Below, piece after piece: positions 27,786-37,231 of a stretch of DNA of 47,148 bases (its first letter is position 1; the number at the start of each line of letters is the position of its first letter). This DNA is from Candidatus Bacteroides merdavium. GTDB lineage: Bacteria; Bacteroidota; Bacteroidia; Bacteroidales; Bacteroidaceae. The notes below the pieces were generated by a model, which made no database searches, was not told the origin of the DNA, and worked only from the letters and a program-made list of their open reading frames with translations. The position numbers and the translations under genes are program-made. The DNA lies in assembly GCA_019116805.1 (NCBI GenBank), contig DXAV01000063.1, forward strand, positions 1-47,148, given 5' to 3'.

Positions 27786-28436
27786 ATGAAACCTATCATT
27801 TCCCCCTCCATTCTGTCGGCCGACTTCGGAAACCTGGCACGTGACATCGACATGTTGAACCGAAGCGAAGCGGATTGGTTGCACATCGACATCATGGACG
27901 GTGTATTCGTTCCCAACATATCCTTTGGATTTCCTGTATTGAAACACGTAGCCAGACTCACCCAAAAGCCTCTTGACGTTCATCTTATGATTGTCCAGCC
28001 CGAGAAATTCATTCCCGAAGTCAAAGCACTGGGTACAGAAATCATGAATGTTCACTACGAGACTTGTCCTCACCTGCACCGAGTAGTACAGCAAATACGT
28101 GAGGCGGGGATGAAACCGGCAGTCACTATCAACCCTGCTACGCCCGTCATGTTGCTGAAAGACATTGTCCGCGAAGTGGAGATGGTACTTCTCATGGGGG
28201 TCAATCCCGGATTCGGCGGCCAGAAATTCATACAAAGTACCGTGGAGAAAGTATGTGAGCTGAAAGAACTCATCACACAAACCGGCTCAAAAGCGTTGAT
28301 TGAGGTGGACGGAGGTGTCAATTTGGAAACTGGTGCCCGTCTGGTAAAGGCTGGAGCAGATGTTCTTGTAGCGGGAAATGCAGTCTTCTCTGCCCCCTGT
28401 CCTGAAGAGATGATCCACGCCCTGAAGAACCTGTAA
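27786..28436 (+). CDS. rpe: Ribulose-phosphate 3-epimerase
   Basis: 216 aa. It contains ISPSILSADFGNLARD, DWLHIDIMDGVFVPNISFG, DVHLMIVQPE, MGVNPGFGGQKF and IEVDGGVNLETG, which carry the metal ligands and the two catalytic Asp residues of the family. It interconverts ribulose 5-phosphate and xylulose 5-phosphate in the pentose phosphate pathway. Confidence 0.97.
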   Translation: MKPIISPSILSADFGNLARDIDMLNRSEADWLHIDIMDGVFVPNISFGFPVLKHVARLTQKPLDVHLMIVQPEKFIPEVKALGTEIMNVHYETCPHLHRVVQQIREAGMKPAVTINPATPVMLLKDIVREVEMVLLMGVNPGFGGQKFIQSTVEKVCELKELITQTGSKALIEVDGGVNLETGARLVKAGADVLVAGNAVFSAPCPEEMIHALKNL

Positions 28437-28448
28437 CCACGACTGCCT

Positions 28449-30539
28449 TTGTTTATTGCCGCACTACAGCAGCATCCTTTTCTGCGGCTGTTGTTACCGT
28501 TAGTCATAGGAATTGTATGCGGGGACGCTTTTCCGCATGCAGTTCCTATGATGGTTTGGACAGGTATTCTGGCGGTTTCCTGTATATGCCTGTTCGTTTC
28601 CTACCTTATTAACTGGAAATACCTGTTCGGCCTTCTTCTTTTTATCCTACTCGTTACAACAGGTTTCGGACTGGCAGCCAAGCATTTGGCAGACACTTCC
28701 CTCCCAGCATCCCAACACGCCTCCATCTATCAGATAACAATCAACCAGACTCCCGAACAGAAAGAGCGCAGTATCCTCTGCCCGGCGACCATCATACGAA
28801 TGCAGCAAGCAGATTCCACCCTGGGAACACCTCACCCCTGCCCGCAAGTTTTGCTTTATCTTCAACCAGATTCGGCAGCGGCTTCCTTGAAACGGGGAGA
28901 CCAACTATGGATACAGGCCCATATCCTCCCTCCTGCCAACAAAGGCCTCCCGCATGAATTCGACTACGCACGCTTCCTGCAACGCCGTGGCATAAGCGGA
29001 ACCGCCTTCGTCCCCACAGGCCGATGGCAAAAAGTCGGGCACGATTCCCTTCGGACCTTCCGACAGAAAGCGGCCGACCAGCAAGAGAAAATAGTCAACC
29101 TCTATCGTCGCTTGGGTTTTCAAGGAGACGAACTGGCTGTACTGTCCGCCCTAACCGTAGGCGACAAGGACGAACTGAGCGAAGACATCATCGAAACCTA
29201 CTCCATCACAGGAGCCAGCCACGTACTGGCTTTGTCGGGACTTCACATCGGCTTTCTGTATGCCTTGTTTTGGTTACTGATGGCCCCCCTCTGGAAACGC
29301 TGGCGCCTGCTGAAACTTCCGTTGCTCACTTTTATCGTTCTCCTCCTATGGGGCTTCGCATTTCTCACGGGACTGTCCCCCTCTGTGGTTCGCTCTGTCT
29401 GCATGTTCTCCATCCTAACCCTTTCCCATCTGCAACACGAAAAGGCCGTTTCAGTCAACACGCTGGCCGCTACCGCCTTTTTCATGCTGCTCGTCCATCC
29501 GATGTGGTTGTTCGACGTAGGCTTCCAATTGTCCTTCGTTGCCGTCGCTTCCATCCTCATGTTCTACCCTAAGCTCAATCGTCTTTATTCAGGTGACCAT
29601 TGGATTATCCGAAAAGTATGGGGACTGATGAGCGTATCCATCGCCGCCCAAATAGGAACGGCTCCCCTCGTCATTTTCTACTTCTCGCGCTTCTCCACCC
29701 ATTTTCTGTTCACCAATCTGTGGGTCATCCCCATGGTATCCCTCGTCCTCTATGCCTCCGTCTTCTTGCTGCTGCTGAGTCCCTTCACAGCCCTGCAAGC
29801 CGCCGTGGCCCCCTACGTCGGAAAGCTCATAGAGATGCAGAACCATGTATTGCAACAAATCGAACAATGGCCCTACGCCTCGTTCGACCGCCTCAGCCTG
29901 GATGTTTGTGAAGTCCTGCTCATCTATCTGATCCTTCTATTCATCTACCGCTACCAAAAGTTACGTATTTCCGCCAATGCCTACGCACTTGTGAGTATGA
30001 TACTGATATTCTGCGCATACCACACGATCACCCTCATCAGTCGAACTCCGCACAAGAGTATCGCTTTCTATAACGTACAGGACTGCCCGTCCGTACATTG
30101 CCTGACCAACGGACCACGATCCTGGCTCGTCTGTGCCGACAGCCTTCCTCGTCCCCAATGGCTCTGCCAGTCGTTGTCGTCCCATTGGAACCGCATGGGG
30201 TTGGATGTTCCCAAAATTCTGACAGGACATCATGACGGTCCCTCCCTCAACCTTCACGACAACATCCTGACCTATGGAGGCAAGCGTATCTGCCTGCTCA
30301 ACGATAACCGTTGGCGGGGAAAGAGTGCCACTCATCCACTTCCCATTGACTATCTCTACATTTCCCGAGGTTATCATGGTGGCATCACCGAGCTGACCTC
30401 TCTATTTCACATCCGAACCGTTATCTTGGACGGTTCGCTATCCCCTTATTTCCACAAAAAGATAACGGCAGACTGTTTGAAACTAGGTATCCGTTACCAC
30501 TTGCTCGAACGGGAAGGGCATATTCAAGTTCTTCTGTAA
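28449..30539 (+). CDS. ComEC/Rec2 family DNA-uptake-type channel protein
   Basis: About 696 aa. It is in the same frame as rpe and follows its stop codon, so it must start between 28437 and the first internal ATG. The TTG at 28449 keeps the first membrane helix (FLRLLLPLVIGIVCGDAF). The first in-frame ATG is more than 90 nt later and would remove it, so a TTG start is likely. A periplasmic OB-like region follows, then the polytopic Competence domain with SHVLALSGLHIGFLYALFW near 257 and FLTGLSPSVVRSVCMFSI. The C-terminal 150 residues are where other ComEC proteins carry a metallo-beta-lactamase domain, but no HxHxDH motif is present. Family knowledge: the channel moves single-stranded DNA inward in competent bacteria. 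Actual competence is not implied. Confidence 0.88.
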   Translation: MFIAALQQHPFLRLLLPLVIGIVCGDAFPHAVPMMVWTGILAVSCICLFVSYLINWKYLFGLLLFILLVTTGFGLAAKHLADTSLPASQHASIYQITINQTPEQKERSILCPATIIRMQQADSTLGTPHPCPQVLLYLQPDSAAASLKRGDQLWIQAHILPPANKGLPHEFDYARFLQRRGISGTAFVPTGRWQKVGHDSLRTFRQKAADQQEKIVNLYRRLGFQGDELAVLSALTVGDKDELSEDIIETYSITGASHVLALSGLHIGFLYALFWLLMAPLWKRWRLLKLPLLTFIVLLLWGFAFLTGLSPSVVRSVCMFSILTLSHLQHEKAVSVNTLAATAFFMLLVHPMWLFDVGFQLSFVAVASILMFYPKLNRLYSGDHWIIRKVWGLMSVSIAAQIGTAPLVIFYFSRFSTHFLFTNLWVIPMVSLVLYASVFLLLLSPFTALQAAVAPYVGKLIEMQNHVLQQIEQWPYASFDRLSLDVCEVLLIYLILLFIYRYQKLRISANAYALVSMILIFCAYHTITLISRTPHKSIAFYNVQDCPSVHCLTNGPRSWLVCADSLPRPQWLCQSLSSHWNRMGLDVPKILTGHHDGPSLNLHDNILTYGGKRICLLNDNRWRGKSATHPLPIDYLYISRGYHGGITELTSLFHIRTVILDGSLSPYFHKKITADCLKLGIRYHLLEREGHIQVLL

Positions 30540-30693
30540 CGTCCAGGCATTGCAGCCCGTTTTACCAGACAAAAGGCTGTTTTATTCCTCGGAAAGCATC
30601 CTGTTTCTCTCCGCAACTCATACATCCCCTTTTATCAGTAAAGCCTTTTGCATTTTTTAATGGCTAAAAATCGAAAAGCTCAAACAATCGGGT

Positions 30694-30701
30694 TATCTTT
30701 G
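30694..30701 (+). promoter_or_regulatory. -7 box of the HAD-hotdog gene
   Basis: TATCTTTG, 22 nt before the ATG at 30723. It excludes the longer in-frame start at 30648. The 183-nt gap 30540-30722 otherwise holds nothing I recognise. Confidence 0.55.
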
Positions 30702-30722
30702 AAAACATCAAATTTTGCAGCT

Positions 30723-31955
30723 ATGAAATATAAACTTTTAGTTCTCGATGTGGACGGAACACTTCTCAATGAAGACAAGAATATCAGTAAACGTACACTG
30801 TCCGCATTGCTGAAAGTACAGCAAATGGGAGTACGTATTGTATTGGCATCGGGCAGACCGACCTACGGATTGATGCCTATAGCCAAAGCACTTGAATTGG
30901 GCCTCTACGGCGGCTTCATCCTGTCCTACAATGGCTGTCAGATTATCGACGCCCGCAACGGACAAGTCCTGTTTGAACGCAGAATAAACCCAGAGATGCT
31001 GCCCTATATCGAAAAGAAAGCTGCCAAAAACAATTTCGCGCTGTTCACCTACCACGATGACACCTTGCTAACCAGCCAGCCGGACAATGTACACGTCAGG
31101 GAAGAAGCAGCACTAAACAATCTGAAAATCATCGAAGAAAGTGAATTTTCCACCGCCATCGACTTCGCTCCCTGCAAGTGTATGCTGGTAAGCGACGACG
31201 AGGAAGCGCTAGTCAACCTCGAGAGTCACTGGAAAAAGCGCCTGGACGGTGTACTCGACGTATTCCGCTCGGAGAATTATTTCCTGGAAGTAGTGCCCTG
31301 TTCTATCAACAAGGCCAATACCCTGTCTGTCCTACTGGAACAACTGGAAGTGAAACGCGATGAAGTGATGGCCATCGGTGACGGTGTATGCGACGTAGCC
31401 ATGATCCAACTGGCCGGAATGGGTATCGCAATGGGCAACTCGGTGGACTCCGTAAAGATTTGTGCCGATTATATCACAGACACCAACGAAAACGATGGCG
31501 TAGCCCAAGCCGTAGAAAAACTAATTTTGGCAGACATCCGCGCCACCCAAATCCCCCTCGACCAGCTGAACGCCCAAGGGAAACATGCCTTAATGGGAAA
31601 TCTGGGCATCCAATACACCTACGCAGCCGAAGATCGCGTGGAAGCCACCATGCCGGTAGATCACCGCACACGCCAACCCTTTGGCATCCTACACGGAGGA
31701 GCTACGCTGGCATTGGCCGAAACCGTAGCCGGGCTGGGGTCAATGATAGCCTGCCAGCCCGACGAATTCGTGGTAGGAATGCAAGTAAGCGGCAACCACA
31801 TTTCTTCTGCTCACGAAGGTGACACGGTACGTGCCGTGGCTACCATCGTACATAAAGGACGCTCATCACACGTCTGGAATGTGGATGTATTTACCTCGAC
31901 CAACAAGCTGGTATCATCCATACGCGTGGTAAACAGCGTCATGAAGAAACGCTGA
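30723..31955 (+). CDS. HAD domain fused to hotdog thioesterase (menaquinone-pathway DHNA-CoA thioesterase type)
   Basis: 410 aa. Residues 1-270 form a Cof-type HAD: KLLVLDVDGTLLNEDKNI (DxD at 9 and 11), VLASGRPTYG, CSINKANTL and IGDGVCDVAMIQLAGMGIAM near 218. The usual GDGxND motif reads GDGVCD, with Cys in place of Asn. Residues about 280-410 are a PaaI-like hotdog thioesterase with FGILHGGATLALAETVAG (HGG and catalytic Glu). Established knowledge: a B. fragilis fusion (BF1314) and a P. gingivalis one (PG1653) with this layout were reported as 1,4-dihydroxy-2-naphthoyl-CoA thioesterases of menaquinone synthesis, with a HAD domain lacking activity. By analogy I assign the same role; the altered HAD motif fits. 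No other men genes lie in the window. Confidence 0.88.
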   Translation: MKYKLLVLDVDGTLLNEDKNISKRTLSALLKVQQMGVRIVLASGRPTYGLMPIAKALELGLYGGFILSYNGCQIIDARNGQVLFERRINPEMLPYIEKKAAKNNFALFTYHDDTLLTSQPDNVHVREEAALNNLKIIEESEFSTAIDFAPCKCMLVSDDEEALVNLESHWKKRLDGVLDVFRSENYFLEVVPCSINKANTLSVLLEQLEVKRDEVMAIGDGVCDVAMIQLAGMGIAMGNSVDSVKICADYITDTNENDGVAQAVEKLILADIRATQIPLDQLNAQGKHALMGNLGIQYTYAAEDRVEATMPVDHRTRQPFGILHGGATLALAETVAGLGSMIACQPDEFVVGMQVSGNHISSAHEGDTVRAVATIVHKGRSSHVWNVDVFTSTNKLVSSIRVVNSVMKKR

Positions 31956-32023
31956 CCACCGCTTCCGATACAAGATTCAGAAAGAAAACCATCCGCTCCC
32001 TCGCCCGAAAACAAACTTTTTCG

Positions 32024-32031
32024 TACTTTTG
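32024..32031 (+). promoter_or_regulatory. -7 box of the DHH phosphoesterase gene
   Basis: TACTTTTG, 34 nt before the ATG at 32066. Confidence 0.5.
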
Positions 32032-32065
32032 CAAACCAATAATCACTTCAAAAGAGAAAAGGTAC

Positions 32066-33103
32066 ATGTTAAGCAAAGTAATTGCCCAAGCCAATATTGA
32101 TCACTTCGCCAAATGGCTCGACCATGCGGAGCGGATGGTTATCGTAACACATGTAGGTCCGGACGGCGACGCCATCGGCTCTTCTTTAGGCCTGTGGCAT
32201 TTCCTCAACTCACAGGAAAAGACAGCCAACATCATTGTCCCCAATGCCTTCCCCGACTTCCTGAAGTGGATGCCGGGCAGCAAGGACATCCTGCAATACG
32301 ACCGTTACAAGGAGTTCGCCGACCAGCTCATTGCAGAAGCCGACGTCATCTGCTGCCTGGACTTCAACGCCTTGAGCCGCATTGACGCAATGGCCGACGC
32401 CGTCAGAAACTCGCCTGCACGCAAGATTCTGATAGACCATCACCTGCATCCCGAGGACTTCTGCCGCATCGTCATCTCCCACCCCGAAATATCTTCGACA
32501 TCCGAACTCATCTTCCGCCTGATCTGCCGCATGGGCTACTTCAGCGACATCACCAAGCAGGGAGCAGAGTGTATCTATACAGGCATGATGACCGATACGG
32601 GCGGATTTACCTACAACTCCAACAACCGCGAAATCTACTTCATCATCAGCGAACTGCTCTCCAAGGGCATCGACAAGGACGCCATCTACCGCAAGGTGTT
32701 CAACACCTACTCCGAGAGTCGCCTGCGCCTGATGGGACACGTGCTGACACAGATGAAGGTCTATCCCGAATACCGCACCGCGCTGATATCGCTCACCGAA
32801 AAGGAACAGAAACAATTCAGCTACATCCGTGGCGACAGCGAAGGTTTTGTCAACATCCCGCTCAGCATCAAGAACGTAGTCTTCTCCTGCTTCCTGCGTG
32901 AGGACACCGAAAAGCCGATGATCAAAATCTCCCTGCGCTCGGTAGGTACCTTCCCCTGTAACCAGCTGGCCGCCGAATTCTTTGGCGGAGGCGGACACCT
33001 GAACGCATCGGGTGGCGAATTCTATGGCACGATGGAAGAAGCCCGCCAGGTATTCGAACAGGCATTGGAGAAATACAAACCCCTGCTCAACGCCAAAGGA
33101 TAA
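32066..33103 (+). CDS. DHH family phosphoesterase, NrnA-like
   Basis: 345 aa. DHH domain: VTHVGPDGDAIGSSLGLW near the N-terminus, VICCLDFNALSRID and KILIDHHLHPEDF (the DHH motif). A DHHA1 domain follows, with FFGGGGHLNASGGEFYGT at the C-terminus. The size and layout match NrnA, a bifunctional oligoribonuclease and pAp phosphatase. Which of these activities matters here is not visible. It has its own promoter and is followed by a separately promoted lipoprotein gene. Confidence 0.9.
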   Translation: MLSKVIAQANIDHFAKWLDHAERMVIVTHVGPDGDAIGSSLGLWHFLNSQEKTANIIVPNAFPDFLKWMPGSKDILQYDRYKEFADQLIAEADVICCLDFNALSRIDAMADAVRNSPARKILIDHHLHPEDFCRIVISHPEISSTSELIFRLICRMGYFSDITKQGAECIYTGMMTDTGGFTYNSNNREIYFIISELLSKGIDKDAIYRKVFNTYSESRLRLMGHVLTQMKVYPEYRTALISLTEKEQKQFSYIRGDSEGFVNIPLSIKNVVFSCFLREDTEKPMIKISLRSVGTFPCNQLAAEFFGGGGHLNASGGEFYGTMEEARQVFEQALEKYKPLLNAKG

Positions 33104-33172
33104 AAAGCCAAGAGTAAAGGTTAAAAGATACGAACTTTACTTCCGTATCTTTCAATATTCAAGGAAATCAGA

Positions 33173-33180
33173 TACTTTTG
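33173..33180 (+). promoter_or_regulatory. -7 box of the DUF4827 gene
   Basis: TACTTTTG, 31 nt before the ATG at 33212. Confidence 0.5.
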
Positions 33181-33211
33181 CACGAAATTTCTATTAATTA
33201 CTGATTGTCAG

Positions 33212-33817
33212 ATGAAGAAACTCATATTATTCCTTTTTATATTGCTAAGCGCCAGCTTTGCCTTCCAGGCTTGCGACGACACAAAGACCTATGCCGAAAT
33301 GTTGGAAGAAGAAGACGATGCCATCGCCGATTTCATCAACAAGGAAGGTATTAAGGTCATTAGCCAGACCGAATTCTTTGATAACGACTCTGTGACGGAT
33401 GTCGAGAAGAACGAATTTGTCCAACTATCCAGCGGCGTCTATATGCAGATTGTGGACAAAGGTTCAGACAATCCTGCCGACACCGTAAAGAACAACGACC
33501 TGATACTGGTGCGCTTCATGGAGTATAGCCTGTTAGACAAAGATACCACCTTAAGCAATCTGAGTATCCCCTACATGGTGGATGAATTCAAGTACACCGT
33601 TTCGTCCTCTTCCATCGCAGGTATATTCACACAAGGTTTGATGTACTCCTGGTACGATTACACGGCGGTACCTGCAGGATGGCTGGTTCCCCTGCCTTAC
33701 GTACGCGACAGAGCTCATGTCCGCCTCATCGTACCTTCCAAGATGGGACATCAAGGTGCCATGCAGTATGTTTATCCCTACTATTACGACATCACCAAAT
33801 ATCAGATTTACAAATAG
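33212..33817 (+). CDS. DUF4827 lipoprotein
   Basis: 201 aa. A lipoprotein signal (MKKLILFLFILLSASFAFQA followed by Cys, lipobox FQAC) precedes a domain that I place in DUF4827, a Bacteroidales family. Visible pieces: EEDDAIADFINKEGIKVI, SGVYMQIVDKGSDNPADTVK, NDLILVRFMEYSLLD, SSIAGIFTQGLMYSWYDY and VRLIVPSKMGHQGAMQYVYP. The layout (DTVKNNDLILVRFMEYSLLD, then a late VRLIVPSKMG) recalls FKBP-like peptidyl-prolyl isomerases, but I would not assert catalysis. It is probably anchored in a membrane facing the periplasm or surface. It precedes glmM by 41 nt. Function unknown. Confidence 0.8.
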   Translation: MKKLILFLFILLSASFAFQACDDTKTYAEMLEEEDDAIADFINKEGIKVISQTEFFDNDSVTDVEKNEFVQLSSGVYMQIVDKGSDNPADTVKNNDLILVRFMEYSLLDKDTTLSNLSIPYMVDEFKYTVSSSSIAGIFTQGLMYSWYDYTAVPAGWLVPLPYVRDRAHVRLIVPSKMGHQGAMQYVYPYYYDITKYQIYK

Positions 33818-33858
33818 TATTCAAACATCATCAACTAATACTTTTAAATTATTAACCT

Positions 33859-35247
33859 ATGACTCTAATCAAATCTATCTCTGGAATCCGCGGAACCATT
33901 GGCGGCAGCACAGGCGAGGGACTCAATCCGCTCGACATCGTGAAATTCACTTCTGCGTATGCAACCCTGATCCGCAAAACGTGTACCGTAAAAAGCAACA
34001 AGATTGTAGTGGGCCGCGACGCCCGCCTCTCCGGCGAAATGGTGAAGAACGTAGTGGTAGGTACCCTGATGGGTATGGGATGGGACGTGGTTGACATCGA
34101 CCTGGCCTCCACACCGACCACCGAACTGGCCGTCACCATGGAAGGTGCCAGCGGCGGTATCATCCTCACCGCTTCGCACAACCCCAAACAGTGGAACGCC
34201 CTGAAGCTGCTGAACGAAAAAGGTGAATTCCTGAACAAGGAAGAAGGCAACGAAGTGCTCCGCATTGCCGAAGCCGAAGCCTTCGAATACGCCGAAGTAG
34301 ACAAGCTGGGTACTTACCGCAAGGACCTGACCTACAATCAAAAGCATATCGACAGCGTACTGGCGCTCAATCTCGTTGACGTAGAAGCCATCCGCAAGGC
34401 CGACTTCCACATAGCCATCGACTGCGTGAACTCCGTGGGCGGCATCATCCTGCCCCAGCTGTTCGAAGCACTGGGTGTGAAGCATGTAGAGAAGCTCTAC
34501 TGCGAACCGACCGGCAATTTCCAGCACAACCCCGAACCGCTGGAAAAGAACTTGGGCGACATCATGAACCTGATGAAGGCCGGCAAGAACGACGTGGCTT
34601 TCGTGGTTGACCCCGATGTGGACCGTCTGGCCATCATCTGCGAAGACGGACGCATGTACGGCGAAGAATATACATTGGTTAGTGTAGCAGATTATATTCT
34701 GAAGCATACACCGGGCAGCACCGTTTCCAACCTGAGCTCTACCCGCGCCCTGCGTGACGTAACCCGTAAGTACGGACAGGAATACTTTGCATCGGCTGTG
34801 GGCGAAGTGAACGTCACCACAAAGATGAAGGAAGTGGGTGCCGTTATTGGCGGTGAAGGCAACGGCGGTGTCATCTATCCCGCCAGCCACTACGGACGCG
34901 ACGCGCTGGTAGGTATCGCCCTCTTCCTGAGCCACCTGGCACACGAAGGCAAGAAGGTGAGCGAACTGCGTGCCACCTATCCCGCCTACTTCATGGCCAA
35001 GAACCGTGTGGACCTGACGCCCGACACCGACGTGGACGCCATCCTGGCCAAGGTGAAGGAAATCTACAAGAACGAGGAAATCAACGACATCGACGGTGTG
35101 AAGATTGACTTCCCCGAAAAGTGGGTACACCTGCGCAAGAGCAACACGGAACCGATTATCCGCGTATATAGCGAAGCCCACACGCAAGAAGAAGCCGAAG
35201 AAATCGGCCAGCAGATTATGAAAGTAATTGAAGAACTGGCGAAATAA
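33859..35247 (+). CDS. glmM: Phosphoglucosamine mutase
   Basis: 462 aa, alpha-D-phosphohexomutase fold. Motifs: ISGIRGTIGGSTGEGLN, the phosphoserine loop ILTASHNPKQWNALK (Ser near 105), the metal loop DPDVDRLAIICEDGRMY, the sugar-binding GGEGNGGVIYP and the phosphate-binding RKSNTEPIIRVYSEA. It converts glucosamine 6-phosphate to glucosamine 1-phosphate for UDP-GlcNAc. The GlmM assignment rests on length and the ISGIRGT start; a phosphomanno/glucomutase is the alternative. Confidence 0.9.
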   Translation: MTLIKSISGIRGTIGGSTGEGLNPLDIVKFTSAYATLIRKTCTVKSNKIVVGRDARLSGEMVKNVVVGTLMGMGWDVVDIDLASTPTTELAVTMEGASGGIILTASHNPKQWNALKLLNEKGEFLNKEEGNEVLRIAEAEAFEYAEVDKLGTYRKDLTYNQKHIDSVLALNLVDVEAIRKADFHIAIDCVNSVGGIILPQLFEALGVKHVEKLYCEPTGNFQHNPEPLEKNLGDIMNLMKAGKNDVAFVVDPDVDRLAIICEDGRMYGEEYTLVSVADYILKHTPGSTVSNLSSTRALRDVTRKYGQEYFASAVGEVNVTTKMKEVGAVIGGEGNGGVIYPASHYGRDALVGIALFLSHLAHEGKKVSELRATYPAYFMAKNRVDLTPDTDVDAILAKVKEIYKNEEINDIDGVKIDFPEKWVHLRKSNTEPIIRVYSEAHTQEEAEEIGQQIMKVIEELAK

Positions 35248-35260
35248 ATGAAGAACTGAT

Positions 35261-35338
35261 AATGAAGAATGAAGAATTGCTTTTCGAGTGATTCTTCATT
35301 CTTTTTTATGCCTTATTCTTCATTCCTCATTCTTCATT
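35261..35338 (+). terminator. Convergent intergenic hairpin and AATGAAGAAT/ATTCTTCATT repeats
   Basis: AATGAAGAAT at 35268-35277 pairs with ATTCTTCATT at 35291-35300 (13-nt loop) and is followed by CTTTTTT, a plausible terminator for glmM. The decamer and its complement recur several more times through 35338 (for example ATTCTTCATTCC, ATTCTTCATTTA), so other pairings exist, including ones useful to the convergent Nudix gene. Confidence 0.6.
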
Positions 35339-35835
35339 TAAATCACTTTCTCCACTTCTCCCTCGAAGTTGGGTGTAAAGATGCCCTTGCCCAGATTGGC
35401 ACGGATTTCCTCTACGGGCCAGAAGCGGCCGCCGTCCAGTTCGTCGCTGGGAGTGACAGGACCGTCGTACACAGTCTTGTAGGTGAAGACCAGTTCACGC
35501 TCGCGGGCCGACTCGAAGACGTAGTGTGTCACCTGCTGGGGAGTAAAGTCGGTAATGCCCAATTCCTCGCGCACCTCACGGCGGAGGGCTTGCTCCACAC
35601 TCTCGCCCAAATCGACATGGCCGCCTACGGCTGTATCCCATTTACCGGGCTGTATGTCTTTCCATTCGGGACGTTTTTGCAGATAGAGTTCACCGCGCGA
35701 GTTGAACACGTGCAGGTGGACGACGGGATGCAGCAGCTTGCTACCGTTGTGGCACTCGCCACGTGTGGCGGCGCCGGTGATATTGCCCTCTTCATCGACG
35801 AGGGGAAACATTTCTTGGTTGTTGTCTTGGTTCAT
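35338..35835 (-). CDS. Nudix hydrolase
   Basis: 165 aa. The Nudix box GGHVDLGESVEQALRREVRE then ELGI fits GX5EX7REUXEEXGU. The preceding GAATRGECHNGSKLLHPVVH and LYLQKRPEWKDIQPGKWDT resemble IPP-isomerase-like or YfcD-like Nudix proteins. The substrate is unknown. It lies 40 nt downstream of queA on the same strand and is probably co-transcribed. Confidence 0.9.
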   Translation of the reverse strand: MNQDNNQEMFPLVDEEGNITGAATRGECHNGSKLLHPVVHLHVFNSRGELYLQKRPEWKDIQPGKWDTAVGGHVDLGESVEQALRREVREELGITDFTPQQVTHYVFESARERELVFTYKTVYDGPVTPSDELDGGRFWPVEEIRANLGKGIFTPNFEGEVEKVI

Positions 35836-35875
35836 AACTTGTATTTTTTATACTCCGTGTCCTCCGTGGTGAATA

Positions 35876-37099
35876 TTACGGTATCAGCAGCGACGAGTCG
35901 CCATAGCTCAGGAAGCGGAAGTCATGGGCCAAAGCGTAGTCATAAATGGTGTGCCAGTCACCGTGTACAAAGGCCGATACGAGCAGCAGCAGCGTACTTT
36001 GCGGCTGGTGGAAATTGGTTACCATCGCCTTGACAATGCGGTAGTCGTAGCCCGGAGCAATAATGATCTGCGTACTGGTGTGCAACGTCTCCATGCCGTG
36101 GCGGTCCAGATAGTCGCGGACAGCGGTCAGGGCGGCAACCGACGCAGGCGCCTCGCCCTCCATGTCGTAGGGCTGCCATTGGCGGACATGCAGTTCGTCC
36201 TCCGTCGCATCGGGATTCTTCAGCAGGGTGACACCGATGTGGTAGAGACTCTCAAGCGTGCGCACCGACGTGGTGCCTACAGCCACAGCCTGCCCGCCGT
36301 GGACTATCAGCTTGTCTATCGTGCCGCGCGACACGGAGATGTACTCCGTATGCATCTCGTGCCCCTCGATTTCCTCGCTCTTCACGGGGCGGAAGGTGCC
36401 GGCTCCCACGTGCAGCGTCAGTTCCTCCAAATCGACTCCCTTCGTGCGCAGGGCATCGAGCACGCGGGGCGTGAAGTGCAGCCCCGCGGTAGGTGCGGCC
36501 ACGGAGCCCTTTATCTTGGAATAGACCGTCTGGTAGGTCGTCTTGTCGCTCTCCTGTGTCTCGCGGTTCAGGTAGGGCGGGATGGGCAACTCGCCGAACA
36601 CCTCGAGGATATCGGCAAAGGTAACCTCGGGATTGTCCCAACGGAAATCCACCCAGTGACTGGTGCCATGGCACTCGCCCCGCTCGGCAGTCAGTGTCAA
36701 CGGACGTCCCTTCACCGTCATCTCGCGACGCAGGGGGCCTTCTTTCCATTTCTTCAGGTTGCCTATCATGCAAAGCCAGGCGGCATGCTCCGTCTGCTGG
36801 AAATTCAACGCATAGTCGTTCGGCTCGATGGGTTCCAGGCAGAACACCTCAATGAGAGCCCCCGTTTCCTTGCGGAAGTGCAGACGGGCCTGGATGACCT
36901 TGGTATTGTTGAACACCATCAGGCTGCCTGCCGGCAGATAGTCGGGCAGAGAAGTGAAACGATCTTCGGTCACCGTGCCGTGGCGGTAAACCAGCAGTTT
37001 GGACTGGTCGCGTACGGGCAGTGGGAACTTGGCGATGCGCTCGTCGGGCAGCGGATAGTTGAATTCGCTGATGCGGATATGTCTGGGGTCTTGTTTCAT
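35876..37099 (-). CDS. queA: tRNA preQ1(34) S-adenosylmethionine ribosyltransferase-isomerase
   Basis: 407 aa from the ATG at 37099 ([20 protein letters not shown]). A GTG two codons upstream is possible. Motifs: [73 protein letters not shown] and [16 protein letters not shown]. It transfers and rearranges the ribosyl group of SAM onto preQ1-tRNA to form epoxyqueuosine. The window holds no other queuosine genes. Confidence 0.97.
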   Translation of the reverse strand: MKQDPRHIRISEFNYPLPDERIAKFPLPVRDQSKLLVYRHGTVTEDRFTSLPDYLPAGSLMVFNNTKVIQARLHFRKETGALIEVFCLEPIEPNDYALNFQQTEHAAWLCMIGNLKKWKEGPLRREMTVKGRPLTLTAERGECHGTSHWVDFRWDNPEVTFADILEVFGELPIPPYLNRETQESDKTTYQTVYSKIKGSVAAPTAGLHFTPRVLDALRTKGVDLEELTLHVGAGTFRPVKSEEIEGHEMHTEYISVSRGTIDKLIVHGGQAVAVGTTSVRTLESLYHIGVTLLKNPDATEDELHVRQWQPYDMEGEAPASVAALTAVRDYLDRHGMETLHTSTQIIIAPGYDYRIVKAMVTNFHQPQSTLLLLVSAFVHGDWHTIYDYALAHDFRFLSYGDSSLLIP

Positions 37100-37121
37100 A
37101 ATCACAGGATTGTTTCGGGCA

Positions 37122-37129
37122 CAAAGGTA
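37122..37129 (-). promoter_or_regulatory. -7 box of queA
   Basis: TACCTTTG on the minus strand, 23 nt before the queA ATG. Confidence 0.5.
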
Positions 37130-37223
37130 CGGATTATTTTAGTAAAAACCATCCTCTGCCGCGAGCGGAAGGACAAAGGGCTTTTTTCTTGCGCACAGAC
37201 GTGCGTTTTCAGGGACATTTGCG

Positions 37224-37231
37224 TATCTTTG
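37224..37231 (+). promoter_or_regulatory. -7 box of the DUF2027-Smr gene
   Basis: TATCTTTG, 37 nt before the ATG at 37268. Confidence 0.5.

Noticed and set aside
30648..30722. Earlier start for the HAD-hotdog protein
   Set aside because: The -7 box at 30694-30701 lies inside it, and the HAD domain begins right after the ATG at 30723.
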